A DNA stretch of 44,723 nucleotides. Origin: an uncultured Verrucomicrobia subdivision 3 bacterium. Its GTDB lineage: Bacteria > Verrucomicrobiota > Verrucomicrobiia > Limisphaerales > UBA11358. Numbering within the stretch: the first letter of the stretch is position 1; each line of letters opens with the position of its first letter. Of the stretch, positions 25,190-35,400 are shown in pieces. The translations under genes and the position numbers were made by a program. Under the pieces are notes generated by a model. The model was given only the letters and a program-made list of their open reading frames with translations, was not told the DNA's origin and searched no databases. The DNA is taken from NCBI GenBank assembly GCA_903888765.1, contig CAISVF010000251.1, positions 1-44,723 on the forward strand. Direction: 5' to 3'.

Positions 25190-27949
25190 ATGACAACGCC
25201 ATCCGCTGCCGCCGCTAATCCCACGATTGAATCTGCTCATGATATTCTGCACCAGACCAGTCGCCGTCCCCTGTCTTCGATTTTCTCGCCGCAATCCGTC
25301 GCCGTGATCGGAGCCACCGAAAATCCCGGCAGTGTGGGACGGACAATCCTGGAGAACCTCATCAAGGGCGGTTTTGCCGGTGCGATCTATCCGGTGAACC
25401 CCAAACGCGATACCATCCTCGGCCTCAAAGCCTACCCAAGTATTAGTGCCGTGCCAACGGTGCCGGACCTTGCCGTGGTGATCACGCCGCCGCCAACCGT
25501 GCCGGGGATCATCCGCGACTGCGGCCTGCGGGGCGTCAAGGGAGCTATCATCATATCCGCCGGCTTTAAAGAAATCGGCCCGACGGGAGTGGAACTAGAA
25601 CGTCAGGTCTTGGTAGAAGCCGATAAAGCCGGCATCCGCATCGTTGGCCCCAATTGCCTAGGCGTGATGGTTCCCGGACATAAGTTTAACGCGACCTTTG
25701 CCGCCGATATGGCCCGGCCGGGCAGCGTTGGATTCATCAGCCAGAGCGGCGCGCTCTGCACGGCGATTCTGGATTGGAGCCTAAAGGAAAATGTCGGCTT
25801 CAGCGCCTTCGTATCTCTGGGATCCATGCTGGATGTAAGCTGGGGCGACCTGATCCAGCATCTGGGCGATGATCCGCAGACCAAGAGCATCGTGATGTAC
25901 ATGGAAAGCATCGGCGATGCGCGGGCATTCTTGTCGGCCGCCCGCGAAGTTGCCCTCACCAAGCCGATCATCGTTATCAAACCCGGTCGCACTGAGGCCG
26001 CCGCCAAAGCGGCCGCCTCGCACACCGGCTCTCTCACGGGCAGCGATGAGGTTTTGCAGGCCGCTTTTCAGCGGGTCGGCGTATTGCGGGTGGAAGCCAT
26101 CTCCGAATTGTTTGACATGGCCGAAGTGCTCGCCAAGCAGCCGCGCCCCAAAGGCCCGCGCCTCACTATCGTCACCAATGCCGGCGGTCCCGGAGTGCTC
26201 GCCACGGATATGCTCATCGGCAGCGGTGCGCAGCTTGCCGAACTTTCGGCGGCCACCATGGGGGAATTCAACCGCATTTTGCCGCCCACCTGGAGCCACA
26301 ATAATCCGGTGGACATCATTGGCGACGCCAAGCCGGAACTTTATGCGAAGGCCGTGGAAATTGCCGCGAAAGATCCCCACACCGATGGCTTGCTCGTCAT
26401 TCTCACCCCGCAGGCAATGACGGATCCCACGGCAACCGCGGAATGCCTCAAGCCCTTTGCGCAGATCCCCAACAAACCGATCATCGCCAGTTGGATGGGG
26501 GCAGGACAGGTGGAAAAAGGCGAGGATATTTTGAACGCCGCCCAGATTCCAACCTTCAAGTATCCCGACCGCGCTGCCAAATCATTTTATTACATGTGGC
26601 ATTACAGCGAGAACTTGCGCCAGCTGTATGAAACGCCCGCCATGGAACCGGATGACGCGCACGGAGAAATTGACCGTGAGAAGGCAACGACCATTATCAA
26701 TGAAGTCCGCAAATCCGGCCGCTCCATCCTGACGGAATTCGAATCCAAAAAAATGCTGGCCGCTTACGGTATTCCCACCGTTGAGACCCACATCGCCTTG
26801 ACCGAAAGCGATGCGGTAAAACAGGCCGCGCGCCTCGGCTTTCCCGTGGTGCTGAAATTGTATTCGGAAACCATCACCCACAAGACGGATGTGGGCGGGG
26901 TTCAGTTGAATCTGCGCACTGCGTCCGCCGTGCGGCAGGCCTGGAAGGTTATTGAAGCCTCCTGCATCAAAAAGGCCGGCAAGGAACACTTCCTCGGCGT
27001 CACCGTGCAGCCGATGATCAAGCTCGAAGGTTACGAGGTCATTATCGGCAGCAGCATGGACTCGCAATTCGGGCCCGTCCTGCTCTTCGGCACGGGCGGT
27101 CAACTGGTCGAAGTATTCAAGGACCGGGCCCTCGGCCTACCGCCGCTGAATGCCACCCTGGCACGGCGCATGATGGAGCGGACCAAAATTTACACGGCCC
27201 TCAAGGGCGTGCGCGGCCGCAAAGCCACCAACCTCGCCGCTCTGGAACAATTGCTGGTGCGCTTCAGTCAGCTCGTTGTCGAGCAGCCTTGGATTTCTGA
27301 AATCGACATCAATCCCCTGCTGGTTTCCGCTGAACGCATTTATGCGCTCGACGCCCGCGTGGTGCTGCACGATCCGAAGACCCCAGAGAGTCAATTGCCC
27401 AAGCCCTCCATCCGGCCTTATCCCATTCAGTATGTTTCCCCCTGGAAATTGAAGAACAAAGCGCCCAGCATCATTCGGCCCATCCGGCCGGAGGACGAGC
27501 CGCTGATGGTCAAATTCCACGAAACCCTGTCGGAGGAAAGCGTTTACAACCGCTATTTCTCCGCGCTCAAACTGTCGCAGCGCGTCGCCCACGAACGCAT
27601 GACCCGCATCTGCTTCAACGACTACGACCGCGAAATCGCGCTCGTGGCCGAACTCAAAGTGCCACGCGGGGAGGAAAAGAAAATTCTGGGCGTGGGCCGC
27701 TTGAGCAAACAGCACTCTCCCGGACAGGCGGAATTTGCGGTGCTCGTCAGCGACGACTGGCAGCGCCAAGGCCTTGGCTGCGAACTGCTCCGCCGGCTCA
27801 TCGAGATTGGCCGCCATGAAAAGCTGGTCCGCTTGAGCGGTCAGATCCTGGCGGAAAACCACCCCATGCAGCATATCTGCCGCAAGGTGGGCTTTAAAGT
27901 GGTGCACGATTCCGAAAGCAACATTTTCAACGCCAGCTACATATACTAA
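25190..27949 (+). CDS. ADP-forming acyl-CoA synthetase fused to GNAT acetyltransferase
   Basis: A 919-aa protein with the architecture of the Pat/PatZ (YfiQ) protein acetyltransferases. Order: CoA-binding domain (about 28-150, [20 protein letters not shown]), succinyl-CoA-ligase-like domains (about 170-500), ATP-grasp (about 508-740, [35 protein letters not shown]) and GNAT (about 755-905, [20 protein letters not shown]). The phosphorylatable His of active ADP-forming synthetases is present at His278 ([13 protein letters not shown]), whereas E. coli-type PatZ has lost it, so both acyl-CoA synthesis and protein acetylation may be active (inference). The E. coli protein is 886 aa. There is no Shine-Dalgarno sequence before ATG 25190. 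It is preceded by three regulatory genes and ended by a strong terminator. Confidence 0.92.
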   Translation: MTTPSAAAANPTIESAHDILHQTSRRPLSSIFSPQSVAVIGATENPGSVGRTILENLIKGGFAGAIYPVNPKRDTILGLKAYPSISAVPTVPDLAVVITPPPTVPGIIRDCGLRGVKGAIIISAGFKEIGPTGVELERQVLVEADKAGIRIVGPNCLGVMVPGHKFNATFAADMARPGSVGFISQSGALCTAILDWSLKENVGFSAFVSLGSMLDVSWGDLIQHLGDDPQTKSIVMYMESIGDARAFLSAAREVALTKPIIVIKPGRTEAAAKAAASHTGSLTGSDEVLQAAFQRVGVLRVEAISELFDMAEVLAKQPRPKGPRLTIVTNAGGPGVLATDMLIGSGAQLAELSAATMGEFNRILPPTWSHNNPVDIIGDAKPELYAKAVEIAAKDPHTDGLLVILTPQAMTDPTATAECLKPFAQIPNKPIIASWMGAGQVEKGEDILNAAQIPTFKYPDRAAKSFYYMWHYSENLRQLYETPAMEPDDAHGEIDREKATTIINEVRKSGRSILTEFESKKMLAAYGIPTVETHIALTESDAVKQAARLGFPVVLKLYSETITHKTDVGGVQLNLRTASAVRQAWKVIEASCIKKAGKEHFLGVTVQPMIKLEGYEVIIGSSMDSQFGPVLLFGTGGQLVEVFKDRALGLPPLNATLARRMMERTKIYTALKGVRGRKATNLAALEQLLVRFSQLVVEQPWISEIDINPLLVSAERIYALDARVVLHDPKTPESQLPKPSIRPYPIQYVSPWKLKNKAPSIIRPIRPEDEPLMVKFHETLSEESVYNRYFSALKLSQRVAHERMTRICFNDYDREIALVAELKVPRGEEKKILGVGRLSKQHSPGQAEFAVLVSDDWQRQGLGCELLRRLIEIGRHEKLVRLSGQILAENHPMQHICRKVGFKVVHDSESNIFNASYIY

Positions 27950-27982
27950 AGAGCGGTCAATCCCGCCTCAGACTCGCAGGAC

Positions 27983-28023
27983 GCGATAAATCGTTTGACC
28001 GCAAACGATTTATCGCTGTTTTT
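27983..28023 (+). terminator. Strong intrinsic terminator after the acyl-CoA synthetase gene
   Basis: A perfect 15-bp stem, GCGATAAATCGTTTG (27983-27997) with its complement at 28002-28016, a 4-nt ACCG loop, then TGTTTTT. It begins 33 bp after the stop codon at 27949. Confidence 0.92.
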
Positions 28024-28046
28024 CGGCGATAGGCTAACTCATCGGA

Positions 28047-28089
28047 GCAAACCGCCGCTGACGCCGGCAGTTCCGTTATCGCGGTTTGC
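28047..28089. repeat. Inverted repeat in the convergent intergenic region
   Basis: GCAAACCGC (28047-28055) and GCGGTTTGC (28081-28089) are perfect 9-bp arms around 25 bp. The element lies between the acyl-CoA synthetase terminator and the 3' end of the GH30 gene. There is no T-tract on either side, so it is not a clear terminator. Confidence 0.45.
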
Positions 28090-28148
28090 GTCGCAAGTCG
28101 GAGGTGGCTGGTTTTACGTTAGCGCAAGGCATCCTCCAGTGATGATTT

Positions 28149-29681
28149 TCATGGCGTGGACGCTTTGCCTACCAAGGTGACTACGCTGAAGGAGGGAACA
28201 GAAAAATCACCACTGAGTTCAACTTCATCCCCGGCTTCGAGGTTTTTTAACGCGGAGGTGGTGTAAGGTATAAAATATTTTTTCATACCTTCGAACAGCG
28301 ATCCGGCTGCGGAGGCAATGCGGACGCTGTGAGATTTGGCGGCCAGATTGACAAAAACAAAAACCAACCGACCGGATTGTGGGTCACAATATGCCGAAGC
28401 CAGCAGGCTGTTGATGTTCTGTGGACCACGCAGTTCGACACGCTGCATTCCCGGGCGGATAAAGCGGCTATAATTGCCAAGCACCCACAGCAGTTTGGAT
28501 TCGTGAATGGTTTCAGCGTCACCCTGGTGCTTGTAATCCGTGTAAATCAATCCGCTTTTGTAATCCTCGTTGGCCACCGCGTTCCACCATTGCCAGGAGG
28601 AGGCGTTAACGAGCGTAAGGTCGTAATGTATAATCCGGGCCATGCGCAGAGCTGTATCCATGCCGAGGTCGCGGCCGGGTTCCATAATGCAATATTCGCT
28701 TTGCCAGATTTTCCAACCGGGATAATTGGCAAAAGCACGCCCTAAATGTTGCCGATGCGGGATTAACTTTGCGACCACATCATCCGACCAGTAACTATGA
28801 TAGGTAATGATACCGCCGAAGCAGGCAGAGAGCGCGGGGTTGTCACAAATAAAATGCAAGTAATCTCCGTAGTCGGCCTTCCACTTATCGTGCGCTGGCA
28901 GATCGAGAGAGTACATGTCCGGAAGGCAACCCGATTCCGGACCGAGGATCAGGGTTGACAACCCCGCCTGCTTCAGCCGGGTTTTGAGCGCCATAAACAC
29001 CTGCTTTAAATCTTCATTCGAGGCGCGACAGCCCTCTTGAGAATGTTGCCAGTCCCATTGCGGTTCGTTGATGGGGAAAATGTAATTAAATTCAATCCGC
29101 TCCGCAGGGTCGGGATTGTCGCGAAAGTGTTGCAAAATATCGGTCAGATATTTAGCAAAATCCTGCTCTGCCCCCGGTTTCAGATTGGTGGTCGATATGG
29201 TATCCTTACCGAGATTGCTCAAGCCATTGCGCGTCAGCCGCAGCGGCGGACTGTAAACCGTGGCGGCAAACTGCCGGACACCAGCGGCTTTGGCGGCGCG
29301 TAAAAACCAGCGGGCACCCGGTTGCCGCGTCCAGTCGTATTGCCCCGCACAGGTTTCAAAGGACTCGACGGTGCGCCAGTCGTCACGAATATTCACGTGA
29401 TTGAGACCGGCCCCCAGATTAAATCTCCAGCAAGAAAGCCCAATGCCCGAGTTAGTGGAAAACAACAGGTTGGCAAGCCTGGTTTTGCCCGCCTCCGACC
29501 ACAATCCGACCTTCTGAATAGACCACGCATCGTTAGCTCCAAAATTGTCCATCACCTGGTGCCGCGTGGATAAATCCAAGGCATATTGCTGCAATCCGCT
29601 GTCCGCTGATGCGGTGGAAATGACCACCGCAACAAGCAGGACCGTCAAACATTTTAGAATATAATTCAAAAATAGAATCAA
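28149..29681 (-). CDS. GH30-family endo-beta-galactanase-like glycosidase
   Basis: A 510-aa secreted enzyme. The start is TTG 29681, overlapping the GH2 stop as TTGA; no ATG gives the signal peptide LNYILKCLTVLLVAVVISTA, so coupled translation from TTG is preferred. The mature start HQVMDNFGANDAWS matches the GH30 fold's first strand. NYIFPINEPQWDW carries the acid/base Glu206 and KIWQSEYCIMEPG the nucleophile Glu329. A C-terminal beta-sandwich ends the protein. The whole is closest in pattern to GH30 endo-beta-1,6-galactanases (subfamily 5-like), which attack arabinogalactan side chains; this specificity is inferred. It is the last gene of the leftward carbohydrate locus, directly after the beta-galactosidase. 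Confidence 0.85.
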   Translation of the reverse strand: MILFLNYILKCLTVLLVAVVISTASADSGLQQYALDLSTRHQVMDNFGANDAWSIQKVGLWSEAGKTRLANLLFSTNSGIGLSCWRFNLGAGLNHVNIRDDWRTVESFETCAGQYDWTRQPGARWFLRAAKAAGVRQFAATVYSPPLRLTRNGLSNLGKDTISTTNLKPGAEQDFAKYLTDILQHFRDNPDPAERIEFNYIFPINEPQWDWQHSQEGCRASNEDLKQVFMALKTRLKQAGLSTLILGPESGCLPDMYSLDLPAHDKWKADYGDYLHFICDNPALSACFGGIITYHSYWSDDVVAKLIPHRQHLGRAFANYPGWKIWQSEYCIMEPGRDLGMDTALRMARIIHYDLTLVNASSWQWWNAVANEDYKSGLIYTDYKHQGDAETIHESKLLWVLGNYSRFIRPGMQRVELRGPQNINSLLASAYCDPQSGRLVFVFVNLAAKSHSVRIASAAGSLFEGMKKYFIPYTTSALKNLEAGDEVELSGDFSVPSFSVVTLVGKASTP

Positions 29682-32377
29682 TGCGTTTTGATTTGCACCT
29701 TCGAAGGCAGAAGCCCATCAGCGGTGGCCGTAAGCTGGATAGATCCGGTGATTCCCGGCTTGCCGCGGACAATCACCAGGGCAAGCCCGTTAAAAGCATT
29801 GCGCTCCGGTGCCTGAAAAGATTCAAAGCTTGTCGGGTCGCCATTATCCGTGGCCACAATTTCACCCGGCCCCTCAATGGCGAAGTGAAGGTGATTTTTT
29901 GATCGTGGAACTTGTCGGCCCCGCTCATCCGCGATGGTAACCGTGACAAACGCCAGATCCTTTCCGTCCGCAGCAATCCGGCTGCGATCAGCCGAGCTTA
30001 ATATTTTGGCCGGCGAGCCGGTGGTTTGCACGCAGTCAGTCGCCCATTTCCGGCCATTTTTGTAAGCGACCACTTTGAGTTCCCCCGGCTGGTAGGTAAC
30101 ATCATCCCAGCGAAGGCGGTATTCGTTTTCTCCTTTCAATTTTTTCCCGAGAGATTTACCGTTTAGAAATAATTCGGCAGCATCTCCTGAAGTGTACACA
30201 AACACCGGGGTTACCAGGCCGACACGCTCCGGCCAATTCCAGTGAGGCAAGATGTGCGCCATCGGCAATTCGGGCCGCCAATGTGCCTGATATAGATAGA
30301 AACGGTCTTTTTTGAACCCCGCCAAGTCCACCACGCCGAAATAGGAACTACGGGAAGGCACACGAATTTTGCCGAGTTCGTCCAACTCCTTCTTAGCCTT
30401 CGCCTTGTCCTCGGGATTGGAGTAATTCAACAAATTGCTCACGTCAGCGTTGTAAGGAGTTGGTTCCCCCAGATAATCAAAACCGGTCCAGACAAATTCG
30501 CCCGCCACGAAAGGATTGCGCTGCTCGCCACGAAACTCCGCATCCGGCAGCGTTGCCCAGCTAGGAACAAAGAAGTCATAAGAACTAACCTGGAAATCCG
30601 CCAGCGCAATCTTGTTGTTTTTGCCCGCGAAGGAATTCGGAACCGGAAAGAAATATTCACCCCGCGAACTGACCGTAGAGGAGGTTTCACTCCCGAAAAG
30701 CGGTATGGCGGCGTTGGTCGCACGAAACTGCCAATAATTGTCCGGGTGATAATTCCAGCCAAACACATCAAAATGTTTGGCAAAATCCTTAAAACCCGCC
30801 TTGTAGGAACTAACCGCCGTCGTACAGGCACGCGTCGGGTCTTCAGAGTGAATGATGGAGCGATGTTGCTCGGCAAGCAGCGGACCGGCATCGCGGTCCT
30901 GATCGGGCACTTCGTTACCACTGCTCCACAGAATGACGCACGGATGATTCCGATCGCGGCGAACCAGAGCGCGCAAGTCCTGTTCATGCCACTCGGAATA
31001 CAAAACATGGTAGTCATTTTTATTTTTACCCGCCGCCCAGCAATCGAAGGCCTCGTCCATAACCACAAAACCCATACGGTCGCACAAATCCAAGAGCTCG
31101 GGTGCCGGCGGATTATGGCTGGTGCGAATCGCATTGACGCCAAACTCGCGCAAAATTTCCAGCTGGCGCTCGAGCGCGCGAAGATTCAAGGCAGCCCCCA
31201 GTGCGCCAAGATCGTGATGGTCGCAGACGCCATTGAGTTTGACATGCTGGCCGTTGAGAAAAAAGCCTTTGTCCACAGTGAATTCAATCGAGCGGATGCC
31301 AAACGGGGTTTCGTAAACGTCAACCGTTTGCCCGCCTTGCTCCACCGTAGTGACCAAGACATAACGCTGCGGTTTTTCCAGACCCCAAATTTTCGGTGAT
31401 TTAACGATGGTCTGGCTTTCACAGGCAGAGCTTTTCTGTGCCTGAATTTTAACGTCACAAACCGTTGTCCGGGCTACACATTTGCCCTTGCGGCCATCCG
31501 ACTTGAGTTCAAAAATCTCGTTTTTTACCGCTACTACAGCATCGCTGGCGTTGGCATTGTCCACATTGACTTGAATTTTTACCGTTGCTGAATTTTTACT
31601 GACCTCTGGGGTCGTGACCGCCGTGCCCCAATGAGCCACACGCAGCGCTGCGGTTTTAACCAGCCAAACATTGCGGTAAATACCGCCTCCTGGATACCAG
31701 CGCGACGATTGCTGCGGATTATCCAACCGAATGGCGATGACGTTGTCGCCGCCAATTTTTATGAACGGAGTCAATTCCACACGCCACGACGCGTAGCCGT
31801 AAGGCCAGCCACCGGCTAAATGACCGTTAACCCATACGCTGGCATAGGACATCGCGCCATCCACATCGAGGAAAATTTTGCGGCCGACATCAGCCGCGGA
31901 TAAATCGAGATGCTTGCGATACCAGGCTACGCCCCACCATGGCAGCTTGGCGGTTTCACCGGGATATTCCTGCTTGAACGGCCCTTCAATCCCCCAGTCG
32001 TGCGGCAGGTTCAGCATTCGCCACTGGCTGTCGTTAAAATCCGGTTGGGCGAAGGATAAGTCGCCCAACGGATTTTCAGGCGGGAGCGACTTCGCGAGCA
32101 AATTGGCGTTAGTCGTGAGTTCCGCCCCGGTTGCTAGCAGCCAATTTTTAATATTGGGATAATTCAGAGCATCGCCCGTGCCGAGGGCATCTCCCCGCGA
32201 AAAACGCCACCCGTCGTTGAGGGAAATCCGTTCGCGCGGTGAATAACCGGCAGCTAGAGCATCTACACTGGCGGTGTTAACAATGGCAGCTAAAGCCAGC
32301 CAAGGCCCACCGAAATCAGCAAATCTGATATTCAGTTTGCAGAATTGAATTATCGAAATAATTTTTGACATATGCAT
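29678..32377 (-). CDS. GH2 beta-galactosidase
   Basis: An 899-aa protein from ATG 32377 (a second ATG lies at 32371), with a probable signal segment within the first 45 residues (PWLALAAIVNTASVDALAAG). The GH2 sugar-binding domain has LPHDWGIEGPFKQEYPGET and WYRKHLDLSAADVGRKIFLD. The TIM barrel has AIRTSHNPPAPELLDLCDRM, acid/base Glu489 in WSSGNEVPDQ and nucleophile Glu564 in LFGSETSSTVSSRGEY. After the barrel come a DUF4982-like domain (ELFLNGKSLGKKLKGENEY) and a C-terminal Ig-like domain found in this beta-galactosidase type. It probably removes terminal galactose from oligosaccharides made by the neighbouring GH30 enzymes. The downstream GH30 gene overlaps by 4 bp and the upstream PATR-GH30 gene is 41 bp away. 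Confidence 0.93.
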   Translation of the reverse strand: MHMSKIISIIQFCKLNIRFADFGGPWLALAAIVNTASVDALAAGYSPRERISLNDGWRFSRGDALGTGDALNYPNIKNWLLATGAELTTNANLLAKSLPPENPLGDLSFAQPDFNDSQWRMLNLPHDWGIEGPFKQEYPGETAKLPWWGVAWYRKHLDLSAADVGRKIFLDVDGAMSYASVWVNGHLAGGWPYGYASWRVELTPFIKIGGDNVIAIRLDNPQQSSRWYPGGGIYRNVWLVKTAALRVAHWGTAVTTPEVSKNSATVKIQVNVDNANASDAVVAVKNEIFELKSDGRKGKCVARTTVCDVKIQAQKSSACESQTIVKSPKIWGLEKPQRYVLVTTVEQGGQTVDVYETPFGIRSIEFTVDKGFFLNGQHVKLNGVCDHHDLGALGAALNLRALERQLEILREFGVNAIRTSHNPPAPELLDLCDRMGFVVMDEAFDCWAAGKNKNDYHVLYSEWHEQDLRALVRRDRNHPCVILWSSGNEVPDQDRDAGPLLAEQHRSIIHSEDPTRACTTAVSSYKAGFKDFAKHFDVFGWNYHPDNYWQFRATNAAIPLFGSETSSTVSSRGEYFFPVPNSFAGKNNKIALADFQVSSYDFFVPSWATLPDAEFRGEQRNPFVAGEFVWTGFDYLGEPTPYNADVSNLLNYSNPEDKAKAKKELDELGKIRVPSRSSYFGVVDLAGFKKDRFYLYQAHWRPELPMAHILPHWNWPERVGLVTPVFVYTSGDAAELFLNGKSLGKKLKGENEYRLRWDDVTYQPGELKVVAYKNGRKWATDCVQTTGSPAKILSSADRSRIAADGKDLAFVTVTIADERGRQVPRSKNHLHFAIEGPGEIVATDNGDPTSFESFQAPERNAFNGLALVIVRGKPGITGSIQLTATADGLLPSKVQIKTH

Positions 32378-32418
32378 AATAGAGATTGTTCGTTTAGCAA
32401 ATTTGGGGGAGATTTTAA

Positions 32419-35400
32419 TTAAGGTCCAATCAAAACACGATAGAATTGACGAGGCGCGTTGATTGCATTGCTGTCAGACCACTGAAACGATAATGCTGCA
32501 GGGTTGGTGGTGAACAAGTTTGTCCAAACCAGCAGATTCGTCGAAGCCATAACCGTATAGTCTGGACCGATGCTTCCATTAACATTGAAGCGAAAGGTTC
32601 TGTTGATCATGCCCGCAGACGACAAGGTGGGAGGCGTCACGGAACGAACAGTGACATTGAAATATTGCGTGGCGCTCAAGCTGGGTGTGCCGTTGTCCGC
32701 AACGACAATCGTAAAAGGATTGATCGTGTGCCCCTGCGAAATCAACGGCCGCCAGTTCAGGATGCCGTTGGAGGCATTCATCACCGCATTGCTGGGTGCA
32801 ACCGGCATAGAATAGGTAAGCATTTGGCCCGGTTGGTTAGCATCGGTGGCCAGGTTCGTGATCAACAAGGTTTGTCCGGGGTTGATAAACCGGTCCGAGG
32901 CCGGATAGGTGAACTTGGGCGGCGAGTTCGAGTAAACGCCGGTGTTAATCAAAACCGTGGTGAGGGAATAAGGAGCCAGCGTGAGAGTGCGATCGCCCGA
33001 CAGGCTCGCTCCCGCCAGATTTTCCGTGAGCGTGAGGCGCTGTTGCGCCGCGCCGTCGTTCGCAGTTTTGTAAACCTGCCAGGCGCGTTGTTGCGGATCA
33101 TCGGCCCAGTAGTTGGCGGCTGGGATCACGGAATAACTGTAATTGCTGCGCGTATTGATGATCACCAGAATCAACTTGTCACTGACCTGAGGAATGCTGT
33201 TGGTGTGACGGTAAAGGGAGACAAGAACATCCGGATCGCTGCTGGTCACCTGCGCCCGGCAGTCGCCGGGGTTTATGAACTTGCTGTAGTGCCCCAAGGA
33301 GCAGAAGGAGTCGCTTGTCGTCGTCAGGGAGAGACCCCACATGATGTAGCTATTGGCCTGTTCGAGCGTGAGGACATTGTGTATGGGAAGACACTGCATC
33401 ATCCAGCCGGGAATATTTGTTCCGTAGCTGTCGTCGCCAAAAAACTCGGTCATGTAAATCGTGTTCGTCGGATACGCCGCGCGCAGGCCGGACAAACTGC
33501 CGGTAACGTGACCGACATCGTTGACCGAGCCTTGATAGGGATGATGCGCGATGGCCGTGAGGCTGCCGGCGGGAAGATTGTTCAGATAGCTCGAAATTGT
33601 GCTTGGATTGCCGGTCGTGGTGTCGGGGCCGATGAATTTCACAAAGCCAAAGCCGTTGGTCTGGAAAGTATTTTTGACCGCCGCGAGCGCCTGCGGATAG
33701 CCGGCCTTGGTGCTCGACTCGGTGCCGGACAGATAACATCCAGCCTGCCAAGCGGCGTAAAACGTCCCGCTGGGGGTGAAGTCGCACTCGTTTTGAATCG
33801 AGATAAAATCAGGAATGGCCTGCGTGACCGTGAGCGTCGAGTTATCGCGCAAATACTGGAGCGAACGCAGCCACCAGGCGGCGTAATCCGCATACCGGTA
33901 GCCCGAGTTCGTTTTCGCAAGCGTTCCGCCCTGAGCGCTGCCGGCGCTCTTGTAGCGCCCCGGCGGCGACCAGGATGCCATGGTGATCAAGCCATTGGGT
34001 TGAATCGCCCGATACAGTTTAATGAACTGGACGTTGTCCGAATCCCACCCCGACCAGAAAATACTCGGCTCATCCAACGCGCACTCGAAGGAGTTCGCCA
34101 GCCTGACAAACGAGAGGTTCAGATTCGTCGGGGCGAAGGCGAGGTTGAATTGCGAGCCGTTCCAGGCGATGTTCTGCGGACCCAGGCAGAAATTCGCCCC
34201 GATGCCGTGGATTTGCTGGTAGGTGGTGACGGGATTCAGCGTGATGGTGCTGATGGTAGATCCTTCCGGCGCACTTAGATCGCGGACTTGGATGGCATTC
34301 AGCTGCGCGGAATTCCCCCCGACCGGCAGCACGCCGGCCAAGGTGAAGGTCTGATTGGTGGCATTGGCCGTGAAGGTGCCGATGGTATATTGGCCAACGC
34401 CACCGTTGGTGCCGGTGCTGTTGTAGTCGAGCGTGACCGTGTTGCCTCCGCTGCTGGTCACGGTCTCGGTGCGGTTGGACGCCAGCGAACGATTGTCGTT
34501 GACCCAGATTTGAACCAGATACGGGTGGCCGGCCATGAGATTTTTCAAAGTCACCGTCTGGGTTCCGTTGTTCGCGGTGTAAGCACCGCCTTTGAGCGCA
34601 GTCTGATAGGTGGAACTCAAGCCGCTCCAAGGACTGCCTGTGCCGCTGCCAAATGCCGTCGCACTAAAGGAAGTATTTCCGCTCATGCCCACATTGGAGC
34701 CAAAAGCACTTTGGCTATTGCCGGCGGCGAAAGACACCCCATTGACCGACGTGGCAGTGTTCGCGTCATTGAAGGCGTATAACAGGCCGCCATTGGTAAT
34801 CACGTCGCTTTCGTCAGCAATCGTGGCCGGCGCCCCCCAGAGAATGTTGGAACTGGCAATGCCCGCCTGAACTGAAATCGAGCCGTTCGTCAGCAATTGG
34901 GTAGTGTTCCAAACCAGGCCGACATTCAGCGGCGGCAGGATCGTATAGGTGAAAGCTCCATTATAGTTGGAGGCATTGAAGAGAGTGAACGCATCCCCCG
35001 CCTGCAAAGTTGGCCCCTCGTTGATCACTGACATTCCCCCGCCATAAGTCAGCGTCGTCACGCCCGTCACACGGCTGGCTTTTTGGGCATTGGTTCGATT
35101 CAGAGTCATCACAGTGGTGCCGGCGAGCGTCAACGCATTGCTGAAAGACAAAGTCGAAATATCTGCGCCGCCGAGTCCGGGCTGAAGGGATCCTCCATAC
35201 AAAACCGTGACGGCTCCAGCAATGGCGCCATTCCCGGCAAGCGTCTGGCCGGTGGAAACCAGCCAACCACCAGAAACCGCAGAGACATCCAGAGTTGCTC
35301 CCGCCAAAATATTGATGGATGAGCTGTTGGCAATGGATCCATTGGCACTCAAGGTTACCGTGCCATTGCTGATCGTGGTGACCCCTGTGTAGGTATTGGT

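Noticed and set aside
32665-34278. 537-aa open frame on the plus strand
   Set aside because: It is antisense to the GH30 part of the PATR fusion, which has clear domains and catalytic residues. The antisense product is Arg/Gly/Val-rich with no recognisable domain, as expected from high GC at third positions.
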